DNA from: Cryptomeria japonica
Taxonomy: Eukaryota; Streptophyta; Pinopsida; Cupressales; Cupressaceae
NCBI RefSeq assembly: GCF_030272615.1
Contig: NC_081415.1
Span: 265,205,925 to 265,269,924 of the forward strand
Length of the DNA: 64,000 bases
Reading direction: 5' to 3'
The notes beneath the pieces were generated by a model. The model did not search any database. It was not told where the DNA came from and was given only the letters and a program-made list of their open reading frames with translations. Positions within the stretch are counted from its first letter, which is position 1. Every line of letters begins with the position of its first letter. This document shows positions 37,064 to 49,169 of this stretch, piece after piece. The position numbers were made by a program, and so were the translations under genes.

Positions 37064-39922
37064 GACAAGCAAAGAAAGATGGAACAACGAGAGGCTGAAA
37101 AGGAAAGACAAAAGCAACATATGACGAAATTAAATGACATAAGAACAATGGGAGAAGAAGGTATGCCATCCTCAACATCTCAATTTGATTTACCAAATGA
37201 ACATAATGCACCTAATGTAATTGAAGAAGAGAAATTTGATTTACTATATGAACCTAATGCAATTGAAGAAGATACCACATTGAACAATCAATTAAATGAT
37301 GAGCATACACCTCCTTTATTTGATGAATTGAATGTACACAATGCACCAATGTTAACACCTCCTAGAATCATTCGTAGGAAACCAAAGTATCTAATTGACA
37401 TTGATCAAAATATATTGAAGCCAATTCCCGATAAAATAAATGAACAAACTTGTAGGAGAATGGTTAAAATAATATGGAAAACTATTTTGAAAAGTTAAAT
37501 CAAACCACAAGATGTCAATTAATTGTTCAAATGATTAAAAATTTGAATTTTAGAGAGAATGAAAATTTTAGGCCTAAGATTATCTGAAAGTAATAGTGAA
37601 AGAACTATTGTGACAAATCTATTTGATGCATATCAAGCTATTGGTTCAAAATCACATACTAAAGATTCTAATGCTATTCGATGTGTCATTACATCAACCA
37701 TAATGAGCAAGAAAATAAAAAAAAGATCGTTTGATAAGAAAAATGAGTAAGTCATTAAACATTAGTAGAACAAAATTAAGTAAAGCATTACAAAGGCGAG
37801 AAAAAATAGAGGAACCTAACAATAATTCTCTTTGGGAATTCTTGGGTAGACTACCACGCAAAGACAAGGTTGTTGTTGATGCACTAAGAACATTAATTAA
37901 ATTTTTTTGGCATGACAACACAAGAGTTTCGCCCAACCAAAGAGATGTTGTTAGAAGGAAAATCGGGTCTATAAATCATGAGCCACATGCCAAACATTAT
38001 TTGGATATGACTCAAACAAAATTTTATGAAAGATTCCTTCAAAATTTTCCTCAAATAAGAATTTCATGAAGATTTTTTGAAATGGAAAAACCTTTTTATA
38101 TTAAGATTAATCATGCATGCACCACGTGTTATTGTAGGATGCATATTGAATTTTCCATGTACTATGATATTTTTAGTCATATTTGCTCTACTTTGCACAC
38201 TAACGATGTTTTGCAAGAATGCAATATACAAGCACCTCCTAAATTTATTTCAAGTGTGCTATGTAATAGACATGATGGTTGTATTTATTATAAGATGCCT
38301 TGTTTGGAAGGTTTTTGTGCTATATGTGGTGGTTTGCAACATTTACCAAGATGTGTACATTTGGAGAGCACACATGAAATTGGTAGGAAACTAGTTTCTT
38401 TTGGAAAATACAAAACATTCACATATGGAGTTAAAGATGGAAAACATTTGAAGAGATGTGAGCTAGTGAAAAATGATATGTGTAGCTGAATTTATGAAAA
38501 TATTTCAAGAGAAACTAGTTTATGAGTACATAATGCATACATATAGATCTTGATGGTTAGATGAGAAATTCAAGTTATGTAAGGACACATTTCCTCTTGG
38601 CACCATTATCTCTATCGTTGATTTTGCTGAAAATTATACACTACAACCTCAAAATGAAGTGGAATCTATGTATTATCATTCTACACAAGTTTCTATTTTT
38701 GTACACATAGAATTTATGCATGCAAATGATAGCACATAGGAGGATAGAAAGGTTGTAAGAGAGTATCACTTCTACATAAGTGATTATTGTATTCATTCAT
38801 CGAATTTTGTATGAGGATGCTTTAAAGTTTTCTTTGATAGTTTAAGGGAAAAGAACACACGATCCAGCTGACACTTAATATGATTAGATAATTGCACCAC
38901 ACAATTCTAGAATACAAGGATGTTTTAGTGGTTGACAAGGATGCATATGACAAGCAGTGTACAAAATTTTTGGAATTTCACTAAGGCTGTACATGGTAAG
39001 GGAGAGCACGATGGCGCAGGAGCATGTGTCAAAAGAGCCCTAGCTGGAGAAGAATTGAAATACAAAGGTGGTGCAAAGGTGATAGATGCAGAAACAATTG
39101 TGCGATGGTGTAAGTCTACAATGGGTCCAAGTAATCTAGGTACATCAATGGTTCATAGATATTTTTGGTTGATCATTGAATCTAACATTGAAAACTATCT
39201 AGATTGTTGTACAATTGCAGGATCGAGTGGCATGCACTCATTTCTGAGTTCAAATGCAAGTTCTCTAGTAATTTATATGAGACAAATGGTATGTTTTTTC
39301 TCTTCATGCATGTATTGTTTGTGGGAAGAATGTGATGGTCTTGTAGACCATTGGTTCCCATTGATACATATCAAATTCCCAAAGCACTACAATTGAGCCA
39401 AATGGAGACATCAATGGATTTTGACCATATATTCGACCTAGTGGATTCAGGCGATTTTTTGAGTTAATTTTTTTGCAAGTATTATTTTTGGTTCATTTTG
39501 TTGTACATCACACTTTATTTTTGGTATTAATTATCACTTTATAAAATGCAGGTCATGTGTATGCAGTTGTTGTAGAAGAGAACAATGAAGAAGAAACAAA
39601 TTACTATTTGTGTCATTGTGTTGAGCCTAAAATAAAATTGACAACCACAATCATTGATGGAGAGGGTATTGAGTACCCAATAGGGTTTGTTGTGGTGACA
39701 AGAACATGGCTTAGGAGATACCCTATCAAGACTTCTAATGTTTGGTTGTGCGAGGACTTTGAAACACACAAACATATTCTTCATTTCTCTAACCTTGTTG
39801 TTTGAACAAATATTCATTTGATGAAGTATCGTGGTAGACCTCATAACAAGATTTCATGAATCTGACCACGAGGCAATACTTGACACAATATGGGTTAGAG
39901 CCGATCCTGAAGGCTCACTCGA
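37064..39922 (+). pseudogene. Decayed transposase-like gene, plant repeat family without a name known to me
   Basis: Order: Gln/Glu-rich start (ATG 37079 after an acceptor at 37062-37063); acidic repeat region; LGLRLSESNSERTIV; a basic block RVSPNQRDVVRRKIG (about 37925-37970); a Cys-rich block CTTCYCRMHIEFSMYY ... CNRHDGCIYY ... CAICGGLQHLPRC (about 38105-38355); then VDFAENYTLQPQNEVESMYY (about 38620) and the hallmark pair SDNC/TTQF (about 38890) and GKGEHDGAGACVKRAL (about 38998-39045). A last exon 39552-39922 has YLCHCVEPKIKL, IDGEGIEYPIG and RADPEGSLD. The D...GKGxxDGxG...E pattern suggests an RNase H-fold nuclease. I recall near relatives as repeated genes in mosses, lycophytes and conifers. 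Stops and at least two frameshifts show it is dead. Confidence 0.6.
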
Positions 39923-40444
39923 TTGATTCTACGGTTCGGAGTAGAATGATATTGAGAATTTTGTATATGTCATTGACTAATTGTTCTATATTCATTTTTT
40001 GTATATATAAATGCCCATGAGATGATTTTTAAATGTTTAGGGGTATAATTTTGTATATTTAAATGACAATGAGCTGATTTGTACATATGTAGATGCCAAA
40101 TTTTGTATATTAAAATGGCAATGAGCTGAATCGCACATATTGTAATGCCAAATTTTATATAAAATCCCATGAGATGATTTGTAAGACATTTTTTTGTATA
40201 TTCAAATAGCCAAGAGCTGATTTGACCATATTTAGAAGCAAATTTTTGAATAATATGTGACAATGTTTTGTGACAATGTATTGAGTTTATGTGATGTGAT
40301 AAGGTCAATCATGAGAATTCTTGATTCTTGTATAATCTTGGAGAATTATTTGAGTCATTATCGGGTCATAGGAGTCATAGATTGAGTCTAGATACAATTT
40401 ATGCAAAAATTGTCATTATTGTCAAAAACATTGTCAAAAACTTT

Positions 40445-42368
40445 GTCAAGCAACTTGTACATCACGCTGGTAGGGTAGGACTCTCGATGTTCCAACCCTT
40501 TGGGATGCACAAGAGGATCATGCCTAGCATAAAAATTCTCACCTAGACATTCTCATGATGTCGGTTTGTGCACATGACAAACCGAATCAATTCTAGCCTA
40601 TCTTGCAACTTTACATTGCATGCAACTGACAATTTTTGCAGCAGGTTAAAAAATGCTACCAATTGAAAATGGCTTCAAATCCTCAAAAACCAAGATAGGC
40701 CATTGAAGAGGAGCCTCATGCAACCCCACAGGTTCAAACAGATTGATCATATGTGTCTTGGATTGGAAGAAATAATTCGTCAAAGTTTGACAATTTTTGG
40801 ACTTAGGGCACTTGAGAGATCGCACTAGTAGGGTATGACTCTCAATGTTCTAGTGCTTTGGGATACACAAGAGGATAATACATAGCATAAACCTGCCCAC
40901 CCAGACATGCTTATGACATTGATTTTTGCACACGACGAACCGAATCAATTCTAGCCTATCTTGCAACTTTGCATTGCATGCAACTGACGATTTTTGCAAC
41001 AGGTAAAAAAATGCTACCAATTGAAAATGAATCTGATTCATCAAAAAATGAGATAGGACATTGTAGAGGAGCCTCACTTATAGGTTCAAATAGATCGATC
41101 ATATGTGTCCTAGATTGGAAGAAATAATCCGTCAAAGTTTGACAATTTTTTGGACTTAAGGGCACTTGAGAGATCGCGCTAATAGGGTATGACTCTGAAC
41201 ATTCTGACACTTTGGGATGCACGAGAGGAGAATGCCTAGTGTAAACCTACCCACCTATATTTTCTCGTGACGTTGGTTTGTGCACACAATGAACCAAATC
41301 AATTCTATCCTATCTTGCAACTTTGTATTGCATGCAACTGACGATTTTTGCAATAGGCAAAAAAATCCTACCAATTGAAAATGGCTCCGAGTCATCAAAA
41401 ACTGAGATATGTAATTGTAGAGGAGCCTCACGCGACCCCACAGGTTCAAATAGATCAATCATATGTGCCCTGGATTGGAAGAAACAGTCCGTCAAAGTTT
41501 GACAATGTTTTGGACTCAAGGCACTTGCGAGTTCGCGCTGGTAAGGTATGACTCTTAAGGTTCGAACACTTTGGGATGCACGAGTGGAGAATGCCTAGTG
41601 TAAAACTAGCCACCCAGATGCACTTGTGATGTTGGTTTGTGCATATGATGAACCTTATCAATTCTAGCCTATCTTGCAACTTTGCATTGCATGCAACTGA
41701 TGATTTTTGCAGCAGGCAAAAAAATGCTACCAATTGAAAATGGCTCCTAGTCGTAAAAAAATGAGCTAGGCCATTTTAGAGGAGCCTCACGTGACCCCAC
41801 AAGTTTAAATAGATTAATCATATGTGTCTTGGATTGGAAGAAACAATCCATCAAAGATTGACAATTTTTTGGACTCAGAGCACTTGAGAGATCATGCCGA
41901 TAGGGTATGACTCTCGACTTTCCCGCGCTTTGGGAATCATGAGAGGAGAATACCTAGTCTAAACCTGCCCACCCGGACATGCTTGTGACATGGGTTTGTG
42001 CACATGATGAACCAAATCAATTCTAGCCTATCTTGCAACTTTGCATTGCATGCAACTGATGGTTTTTGCAGTAAGCGAAAAAATGCTACCAATTGAAAAT
42101 GGCTTCGAGTCGTCAAAAACCAAAATAAGCCATTGTAGAGGAGCCTCACATGACCCCACAAGTTAAAACAGATCGATCATGTGTCCTAGATTGGAATAAA
42201 GAGTTTGTCAAAGTTTGACAATTTTTTGGACTCAGGGCACTTGAGAGGTTGAGCCGATAGGGTATGACTCTCGACGTTTCAGCACTTTGGGATGCATGAG
42301 AGGAGCATTCCTAGCATAAAAATTCCCACCCGGATGCGCTCATGACATCGGTTTGTGCACACAAGAAC
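40445..42368. repeat. Tandem array, about 357-bp unit, 5-6 copies
   Basis: The landmark TTTGGGAT/TTTGGGAA occurs at 40499, 40857, 41211, 41570, 41929 and 42286: spacings of 358, 354, 359, 359 and 357. Each unit also holds CTTGCAACTTTGCATTGCATGCAACTGA, whose core TGCATTGCATGCA is near-palindromic, and GAGGAGCCTCA. Units differ by scattered transitions. The array lies exactly between the 3' ends of two convergent decayed genes. Confidence 0.92.
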
Positions 42369-42881
42369 CAAAATTTGACCATTGCGAACGTGAGGGTGCT
42401 CTCGCACCACACACATATTGTTGTTTATATTCATATTGTTGATTTTTGTTGTTTATATTCATATTGTTGCTTACATAGGAAAATATTCATTTAAATTTAT
42501 AAAAGGGAAGCCACCAAATACAAAAAATACACAATAATGAACTGAATACAAAGAGTTTTGTAGGGTTAATTTGACATTTTAGAAATTTAATGAAATCATA
42601 TTCCACGATTGCAATGTTTTATATCATAGATTTTTGTTGTTTATATTCATATTGTTGATTACATAGGCAAATGATCAATTAACTTTATAAAAAGACAACC
42701 ATGAAATACAACAAATACATAATAATGAACTCAGTACACATTTATTGGATCAAATATCAACATTTATATATATATATAAAAGGCATGTCTGCCAAGTCAA
42801 TACAAGTAGTACAAAAATGTGGCATATACCATGTCCAAATCGATATACAATAAAAATTTAGAATATATCTACATGTATTGG
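42369..42881. other. Noncoding spacer with short direct repeats
   Basis: Three copies of TTGTTTATATTCATATTGTT (near 42421, 42449 and 42630) in AT-rich DNA with a short (TA)n at about 42765. No coding seen. Confidence 0.5.
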
Positions 42882-43400
42882 TCATTCTATGACCACAACT
42901 AACACTATATGATCCTTAACTTGTGGTGGATCATCAAAATCAAGCCTCTTCGATGTAGTACGTGACTCTGTAGATGGTTGCAAAACCACAATTCAAAAGC
43001 CAAGTTAGAATTATTTTATAGAAAATAGTTCACAATTAACAACACAACTATGCATTTAACTATAATTCCTTTTCAATTGAAATGTAGATTACCTCATTGG
43101 CTAATCTCGAAGCTAATGTCTTCGCTCTCCTCTCCTTATCACTCTTAGGAGTTTTCTTGAAGACAAACTTAAAAGGATCCACGTTATGGCCGAAACGCGA
43201 AGGGGTCTATTGTATATTAAATGTACAATTAATACAATGTACTAACATAAATACATCAAAACACTTAAAAGATATAATGGACCGAGGATGGCTCACCATC
43301 AATGGAGAAACTATTGCTATTACCTATATAGAAAATGATCAAAGATTAAATATAATTAATATAATGATAAGTATTGTAGGTTAAAAATAATTAATATAAT

Positions 43401-44868
43401 TGTATGCGGGAAAAGTGGGCGAATAAAACTTAAAATGTGAAAATTTAGTTAATACCAGTCCACACACACACACAGGACTTCTTGATGCAAGCTATGGAGT
43501 AACGATGTGTTACTCAGCTTCCCAAGGAGGGTCCCATGGTTCTCTATCTCACAATGTCCCTCAAACCAACGTTTTTACTCTCAGATTACTGAGCAAAATG
43601 GTTTAGGGATGGCAAATATGAGAACGAGAGATGTTTTTGATTGATTTTAGTATGAGATGTGTTGTAAGATATGTATGATGCTAAAATGCGATAAACTAAA
43701 TGATAAGATGACAAGATTAGTATGAATACTATCCTAGCATGATATATTTAATCTATGATTGAGCTAAAATGATAAAGAACTTATTCTAAACATGCATATT
43801 TAGTCTATATTCCTGATTTAAAGAGAGGCTAAATTATGAGCATATATGAAATGAAAGCTTGAGAGAATTTGAGCATAAGTGTGATGCTTCAAATTTGAAA
43901 GATGATTGTTTTTAATGGAGGAATGAGAGCTCTATTTATAGCATAAACAGGGCAATGGATGGTCAAGATTGAATGGCTTAATCAAAGGCCAAGTTTGAAA
44001 GTTGGGGATCCATGTGCACAATTGGCACCAATAAAATAGTGACAAGTGTCAACACAGGATTGGGTTGAGAGAAGAGGTTGGAGGCATTAAAGGCCTGAGA
44101 AGACCTCACAGTTATCTAAAGGCTAAGGGTCAAGTCTAAATTAGGTTTACCCAATGGATTAAGATTTAATCCAAGGATAAACCTTTGTGCAAATGATTAA
44201 GAGATAATCATGGTCAAAGCATTAATGGCCTGATGAGACCTTTGGGTTGGGTAGAGGTTGAGTCAAAACAAATGTTTTAACCATGTGGGAGAGTTTGAAT
44301 TAACCATTAATGGTTATTGGAGACTTTGGGGATTAAGTGGTTGAAGGTTGGAAGCCTTCAATGGTTTTCAAAGACTTTAAGGGTTTTGGTGGTTGAAGGT
44401 TGAAAACCTTTAATGGTTATCCAAGACTTTGGGCCATTTGAGAAGTGACCTCCCTTTGCTTAGGGATGTGACAAAGTTTAGAGGAGGGTTAGGTTAATTA
44501 GAAGTGTTTAGAAGATTCTAGAAGGGATTAGGAAGGGGTTTGGGATTTTGAAAGTGGATGAGGGGATAATAGGATTTAATTGAAATAATTTAATTCATTC
44601 AATTTGGTTGTAATTAAATAAATTTGATTTATTCAATTTAGGATAACTATTTAATTAAATTTGAATTTAATTAAAAGCGGCTAGGGGGATTTAATTGAAT
44701 AAAATGATTTATTCATTAAATGGTATAGTGAATTTTATTTAAATAAATTGAGTAATTTACTTAATAAAATAGAAGAATGTGGATAATTTAATTAAATTGG
44801 ATTTAATTAAATAGGGAAATGAACATAAAATATTCATTTAGGAATATGGTCATTTTTATACGTCTACA
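43401..44868 (-). mobile_element. Element B 3' LTR
   Basis: Minus-strand start TGTAGACGTATAAAAATG at 44868, end GCATACA at 43401. TATA-like GCTATAAATAG lies near 43940 on the minus strand. U3 is rich in TTTAATTAAA-type blocks; the rest contains many CCATTAA/AACCTT-type short repeats. Confidence 0.95.
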
Positions 44869-44914
44869 TTTTGCCCCTCTTTGAAGTGATGTGTGTGCAC
44901 ATGTTATTTCAAAG
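44869..44914 (-). promoter_or_regulatory. Stem-loop plus polypurine tract of element B
   Basis: On the minus strand CTTTGAAATAACATGTG (44914-44898) pairs with CACATCACTTCAAAG (44893-44879) around a CACA loop, with a small internal bulge. The arm runs into the PPT AAAGAGGGGCAAAA (44882-44869), flush with the LTR. Confidence 0.75.
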
Positions 44915-45229
44915 AAAATGATGTCCTATCATGATTTATGATCAAATGCAATTTTTTGTGTCGCTCTTTTGATTTGCCAGTCGTGCCCCAGATTTGATTT
45001 GATGCCCCAGATTTGATATTTGATGGTGATGCCCCCTCGGGAGATGAATCAATTTTTTTTGAAATTTTTTTGATTTAAATTGATGAAGTTTGTATGATGT
45101 TTATGATTTCGGGCATGTAAAAGGTGTGTAGATTGATTCATCTCTCGACAAGTTACAACTGTTTTGGTATAGGTGAGACCGCGACCATATTACAAGTCCA
45201 GTTGGCTAACCCTAATTTCATTTTCCTCT

Positions 45230-45237
45230 TATAAAAG
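45230..45237 (+). promoter_or_regulatory. TATA box of the antisense PMD gene (element B)
   Basis: TATAAAAG, 81 bp upstream of the PMD ATG at 45311, a distance that fits a start of transcription near 45260. Element C has TATAAGA at 54327-54333, 91 bp upstream of its PMD ATG. The promoter lies inside the element near the 3' LTR and would drive RNA against gag-pol. Confidence 0.6.
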
Positions 45238-45310
45238 GGGAAAAGGGGTCAAATTAGGTTCATTTGTGCTTTGTTGACTTTGAAGAAGGAGAATTTGCTC
45301 TGGAGAGAAA

Positions 45311-48241
45311 ATGCCTATTCCTTATCACAGACACCGTTTCGAGCGCGTCCGGAGATATCGGAGACTTGCAGTGCGTGGACCACCAGTAAGTCAACATTTT
45401 TGACCCCTTTTGGATTTTTCATTTTGTCATTTTTAGTCATTTTTTGAATTTTAAAGTTCAGGATTTTCGGTTTAGCGCGTCTAAGGCTTAGTTTAGCACA
45501 TACGAAGTTTAGAGTAGCGCATCGAAGTCAATTTTAGGGGTTGCGTCCGAAAAAAATAGGCTAGCACATAAAAGTATTAGGTTAGCGCTTACAGGTAGAA
45601 TAGCACAGAGCAGCTGTCGGGTAGCGCGTCGGGGGGATAGATTAGTGCGTAGGGCTGACCTAGCACATAGGGGGTGTAGGGGTTCGCATAGGAAAGGGGG
45701 TTTAGCACGTAGGGTTGACCTAGCGCATAGGGCTAAAAGGGTAGCGCTTAGGAAGGGTAGATTAGCGCATAGGACTAACCTAGCGCATAGGGTTAAAAGG
45801 GTAGCACTCAGGGAGGGTATATTAGCACGTAGGACTAACCTAGCGCATAGGTTAGATAGAATAGCGCGTAGGAGAGGTAGCCTAGCGCGTGGGGGTTATT
45901 TAGCACATTGAAGATCTGTTTTAGTGCATCCACAAAATTTTGCAGTTTTGGCCGAGTTGAAAATTTGTTTTTGTTTGCTTGTCGTGTTTTGATGAATTTA
46001 TCCAATACGAGTATTTGTATAACTTGTTTTGATATGCAATTTTCCAAGTTATGTATAGATATCAAGCTGTTGTATTGATCAGAATATGATGTATTTGCAT
46101 TGTTTGTTTCAAGTTCAATGTGTGGGAAAACCTGAGTTGTTTTACAAGCCGATATGGGTTGGAAACTTGAGTTGTTTTACAAGCTGATATGGGTGGGAAA
46201 CTTGAGTTGTTTTACAAGTTTATGTGATTTTGGTACTTGAGTTGTTTTACAAGTTTTGATATGGTTTTTGAAAACTTGAGTTGTTTTACAAGTTGATATG
46301 AAATGATAGGATTTTGAACTTTGATTGTAGATGAGCAAATTGTTTCATGTTGTTGATGTAAGTTTGATTTTGATATCTTTGTTTTGATGTGGAAACTGAT
46401 ATTGGATATGTTTGGTTTGTTGACAGGAGCGATTGGGTATTGTGCAGTCGAGGGAGAGATTCCCGAGACCATGGACACTGATACCACGTTTGTCACAGGC
46501 AGATTTGGACATCATAGAGAGATGTGGATTGACCTCTCTTCTGGATATGCCTCGGTTCACTGTGAACCGGGGACTTTTGACAGCATTGGCAGAGAGGTGG
46601 CATAGCGACACGAACACCTTTCATTTCGCCACTGGAGAGATGACAGTGACACTGGAGGATTGCTACCGGATTTTGTGCATTCCTGTGGTAGGGGCACTGC
46701 TACCCTACGAGCAGTCAGAGGAGGGCGGCACAGAGGCACTGCGCCGCATATTTCATGATGAGACTGTCTGTGGATATGAGATCCCCTGGTAGGAGTTTTT
46801 GGATTTGGATTATGCATCGTTGCCATCTATATTGGCAGGATTCATTGGGGGATTCCTTTGTCCTGATCGCAGGTCAAAGGGATTTTCAGTGGGATGGGGG
46901 TTGGTTCTGGAGTAGATGGTCACACAGGGCCGGAGATTTTCATGGGGGTCAGCGATACTGGCCCATCTTTACAAGAGCCTGCATGAGGTAGTATACCTCA
47001 GCTACGGTAGCTTATTAGCTAGTGTGATATTATTACAGGTATGGTGCTGGAAGCACATTCTAGCAGTGAGGCCACTGACAGATAGAGACAGGCCCGTAGG
47101 TGCTGCATATGCCTACGGATATAGAGGTCTAGTTGTCCAGCGTAAGCTGGGCAAACTAGAGCATTGGAGGAGAGTGTTTGATGATATAGATACAGTCACC
47201 TAGAGACCATACACAGGTTGCGAGGTATGGGTGGAGGATGGTATAGAGATGCCTTTTGTTTTTATGACGAGGTATCTAATTGGGAGGACACCGTTCATCA
47301 TTGAGCGGTTTTTGGTGACCCGAGTTTTGCGGCAGTTCGGGTGCCAGCAGGGGATTCCTCAGGGAGTGTGCTTGTATGCACGGCGGCAACAGGATGTGGC
47401 CAATTGGGGGCCAAGTATTGATAGTGCCATTGCTATAGAGGAGTTTATAGGGCTGACAGGACAGATCTGGGATTATGCCCCAGAGATACAGGATGCAGGT
47501 ATGACAGACGAGTTCGCCCGTTTGTTTGCTGCGCGGGCAGTGGCGAGGATCTCAGATCCAGAGGAGATGAGGCCAGCATTTGACTCAGATGGCTAGGAGG
47601 GGGGAGATGATGGGGATGATGGAGATGAGGGAGATGATGGAGGAGGTAGAGGAGCCAAAGGGAGGCGGGGTGGTAGAGGTGTGGAGAGAGCGGTACGACA
47701 GGGGAGGATTGAGAGGGGGAGAGGAGGATTGGCTATCAGAGTCGGGAGAGAGGGGAGAGTGACAAAGGTGCTAGCTGCAGTGGGGGGTAAGGAGGAGGTG
47801 GTTAGACCATCACAGAGGAGGAGGGTAGATATACTCCCACCTCCCGTACCTAGGACAGGCCGAGTGGGAGGGGTGGCTCCAGCACAGGTACCGCTGCGGG
47901 TTCGAGTGCCAGGTCATGTGGAGGATGCACAGATCCAGACCCTGCAGATTACCGTTCAGTAGCTACAGGCACAGATTTTGACATATCAATAACAGATTTC
48001 TCAGTTGACTGCTGAGAGAGATACGGAGATAGAGCGGCGGGGTCGAGCGGAGGAGGCATTGGCGACTGTGCAGAGAGCAGCAACAGGTGGTCCATTGAGA
48101 GACACCCTTAGAGAGCTGACACGTAGAGTGCAGGAGGTAGAGTATTACAGGCAGCATTATGAGGCTGCAGTACCCAGAGATCGGCGAGTGGAGAGCTTTG
48201 CACAGTTGAGATCGAGTCGATCTCGAACTGCTGGTACATGA
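45311..48241 (+). pseudogene. Antisense plant mobile domain (PMD) gene of element B
   Basis: Exon 1 45311-45385 (25 codons; RHRFERVRRYRRL) ends in phase 0 at CA/GTAAGT. The intron 45386-46426 ends TTGACAG. Exon 2 from 46427 (ERLGIVQSRERF) holds one frame to TGA 48239, about 600 codons, with stops at 46790, 46913, 47201, 47594 and 47960 (all TAG) and near 47990 (TAA). PMD core: RGLLTALAERWHSDTNTFHF, GEMTVTLEDCYRI, GGFLCPDRR, RYLIGRTPFIIERFLVTRVL. The C-terminal third is Gly/Arg-rich, then Pro/Arg-rich, then a coiled coil (ELTRRVQEVEYYRQHYE). Exon 1 is intact. Host PMD proteins work in transposon silencing; the role here is unknown, and this copy cannot make a full product. Confidence 0.82.
45470..45905 (+). 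repeat. TAGCGCATAGG-type repeat array in the element B PMD intron
   Basis: About 20 degenerate copies of (T)TAGCGCATAGGG or TAGCACGTAGGG spaced 20-30 bp apart, with a higher-order unit of about 65 bp between 45650 and 45860. The Arg/His/Ala-rich frame running through it is a product of the repeat and is not counted as a gene. Confidence 0.85.
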
Positions 48242-49169
48242 TCTGAGAGCCGAGGAGTGACGAGGCCGGCGAGACAAGACCCTCCTAGAGATCTAGGGGC
48301 GAGCGTATCTGGAGTGAGATAGGACCCTCCTGGAGATCCAGGGGTGGGCGCATCTGGAGCTAGACCATCTCCATCAGGGGATAGTCATACTTGAGAGACA
48401 TGGTCTCTGTTGTATTTTTGAGCATTGTATTCTTTGTACTGGACATAGTTTTGACATATTTTGTACATTTGGATCATTTTTGAGATATATATATGGATGG
48501 CACCATTTTTGATCATGTGATGTGTAGATGGATGCATGTTTTGTGAGCAAATTCCTTTTTCATATGATGATGTAATGTTTACATAGATGATGTAATGTAT
48601 GCTTTTATATGCTGTGAGATGTATCTTGAAAATGAGATGTATGATTTAATATGCAACTAATTGTAATATGATATGATGTAAAATGATGTAATAATGATAC
48701 AAAATGATATGTAATGAATGAGATAAAAGGATATGCAACTAATTGTAAAATGATATGTAATTTAATTGTAAAATGATATGCAACTAATTGTAAAAATGAT
48801 ATGCAACTAATTGTAAAATGATATGCAACTAATTATTTTTGGAGCATCTCTCATTCTGTATTTGCCATCCGATATAACCATTTGTTTCCTTTCTTTGTAA
48901 ATTTCATCATGGAGCATTTATTGATTTTTGGATATGTTGAAAATTTATACAAGCATAATGGTATAATGGAACCATAATGACCTGAGTAAAATTTACATGA
49001 TTTTTGATTTTGCAAGATAGCACAAGCGTCAAGGTATAATTGAACCAGGACGACCTGAGTGCGTATTGCGTAAACAAACAAGAGTAGATCATTTATATGC
49101 GTGAAATGGAATCAGGCTTTCAGTGATATGTAATGTATCACGTCTCGAGGCAAATGTGAAAATTTAAAA
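48242..49169. other. Element B leader region (minus-strand sense), noncoding
   Basis: Between the PMD gene end and the 5' LTR. It contains tandem copies of ATGATATGCAACTAATTGTA (about 48645-48840). Directly next to the LTR the minus strand reads TTTTAAATTTTCACATTTGCC, with no TGG-starting primer site recognisable. Confidence 0.55.

Noticed and set aside
45645-45911. 88-codon Arg/His/Ala-rich frame
   Set aside because: Generated by the TAGCGCATAGG repeat array within the PMD intron.
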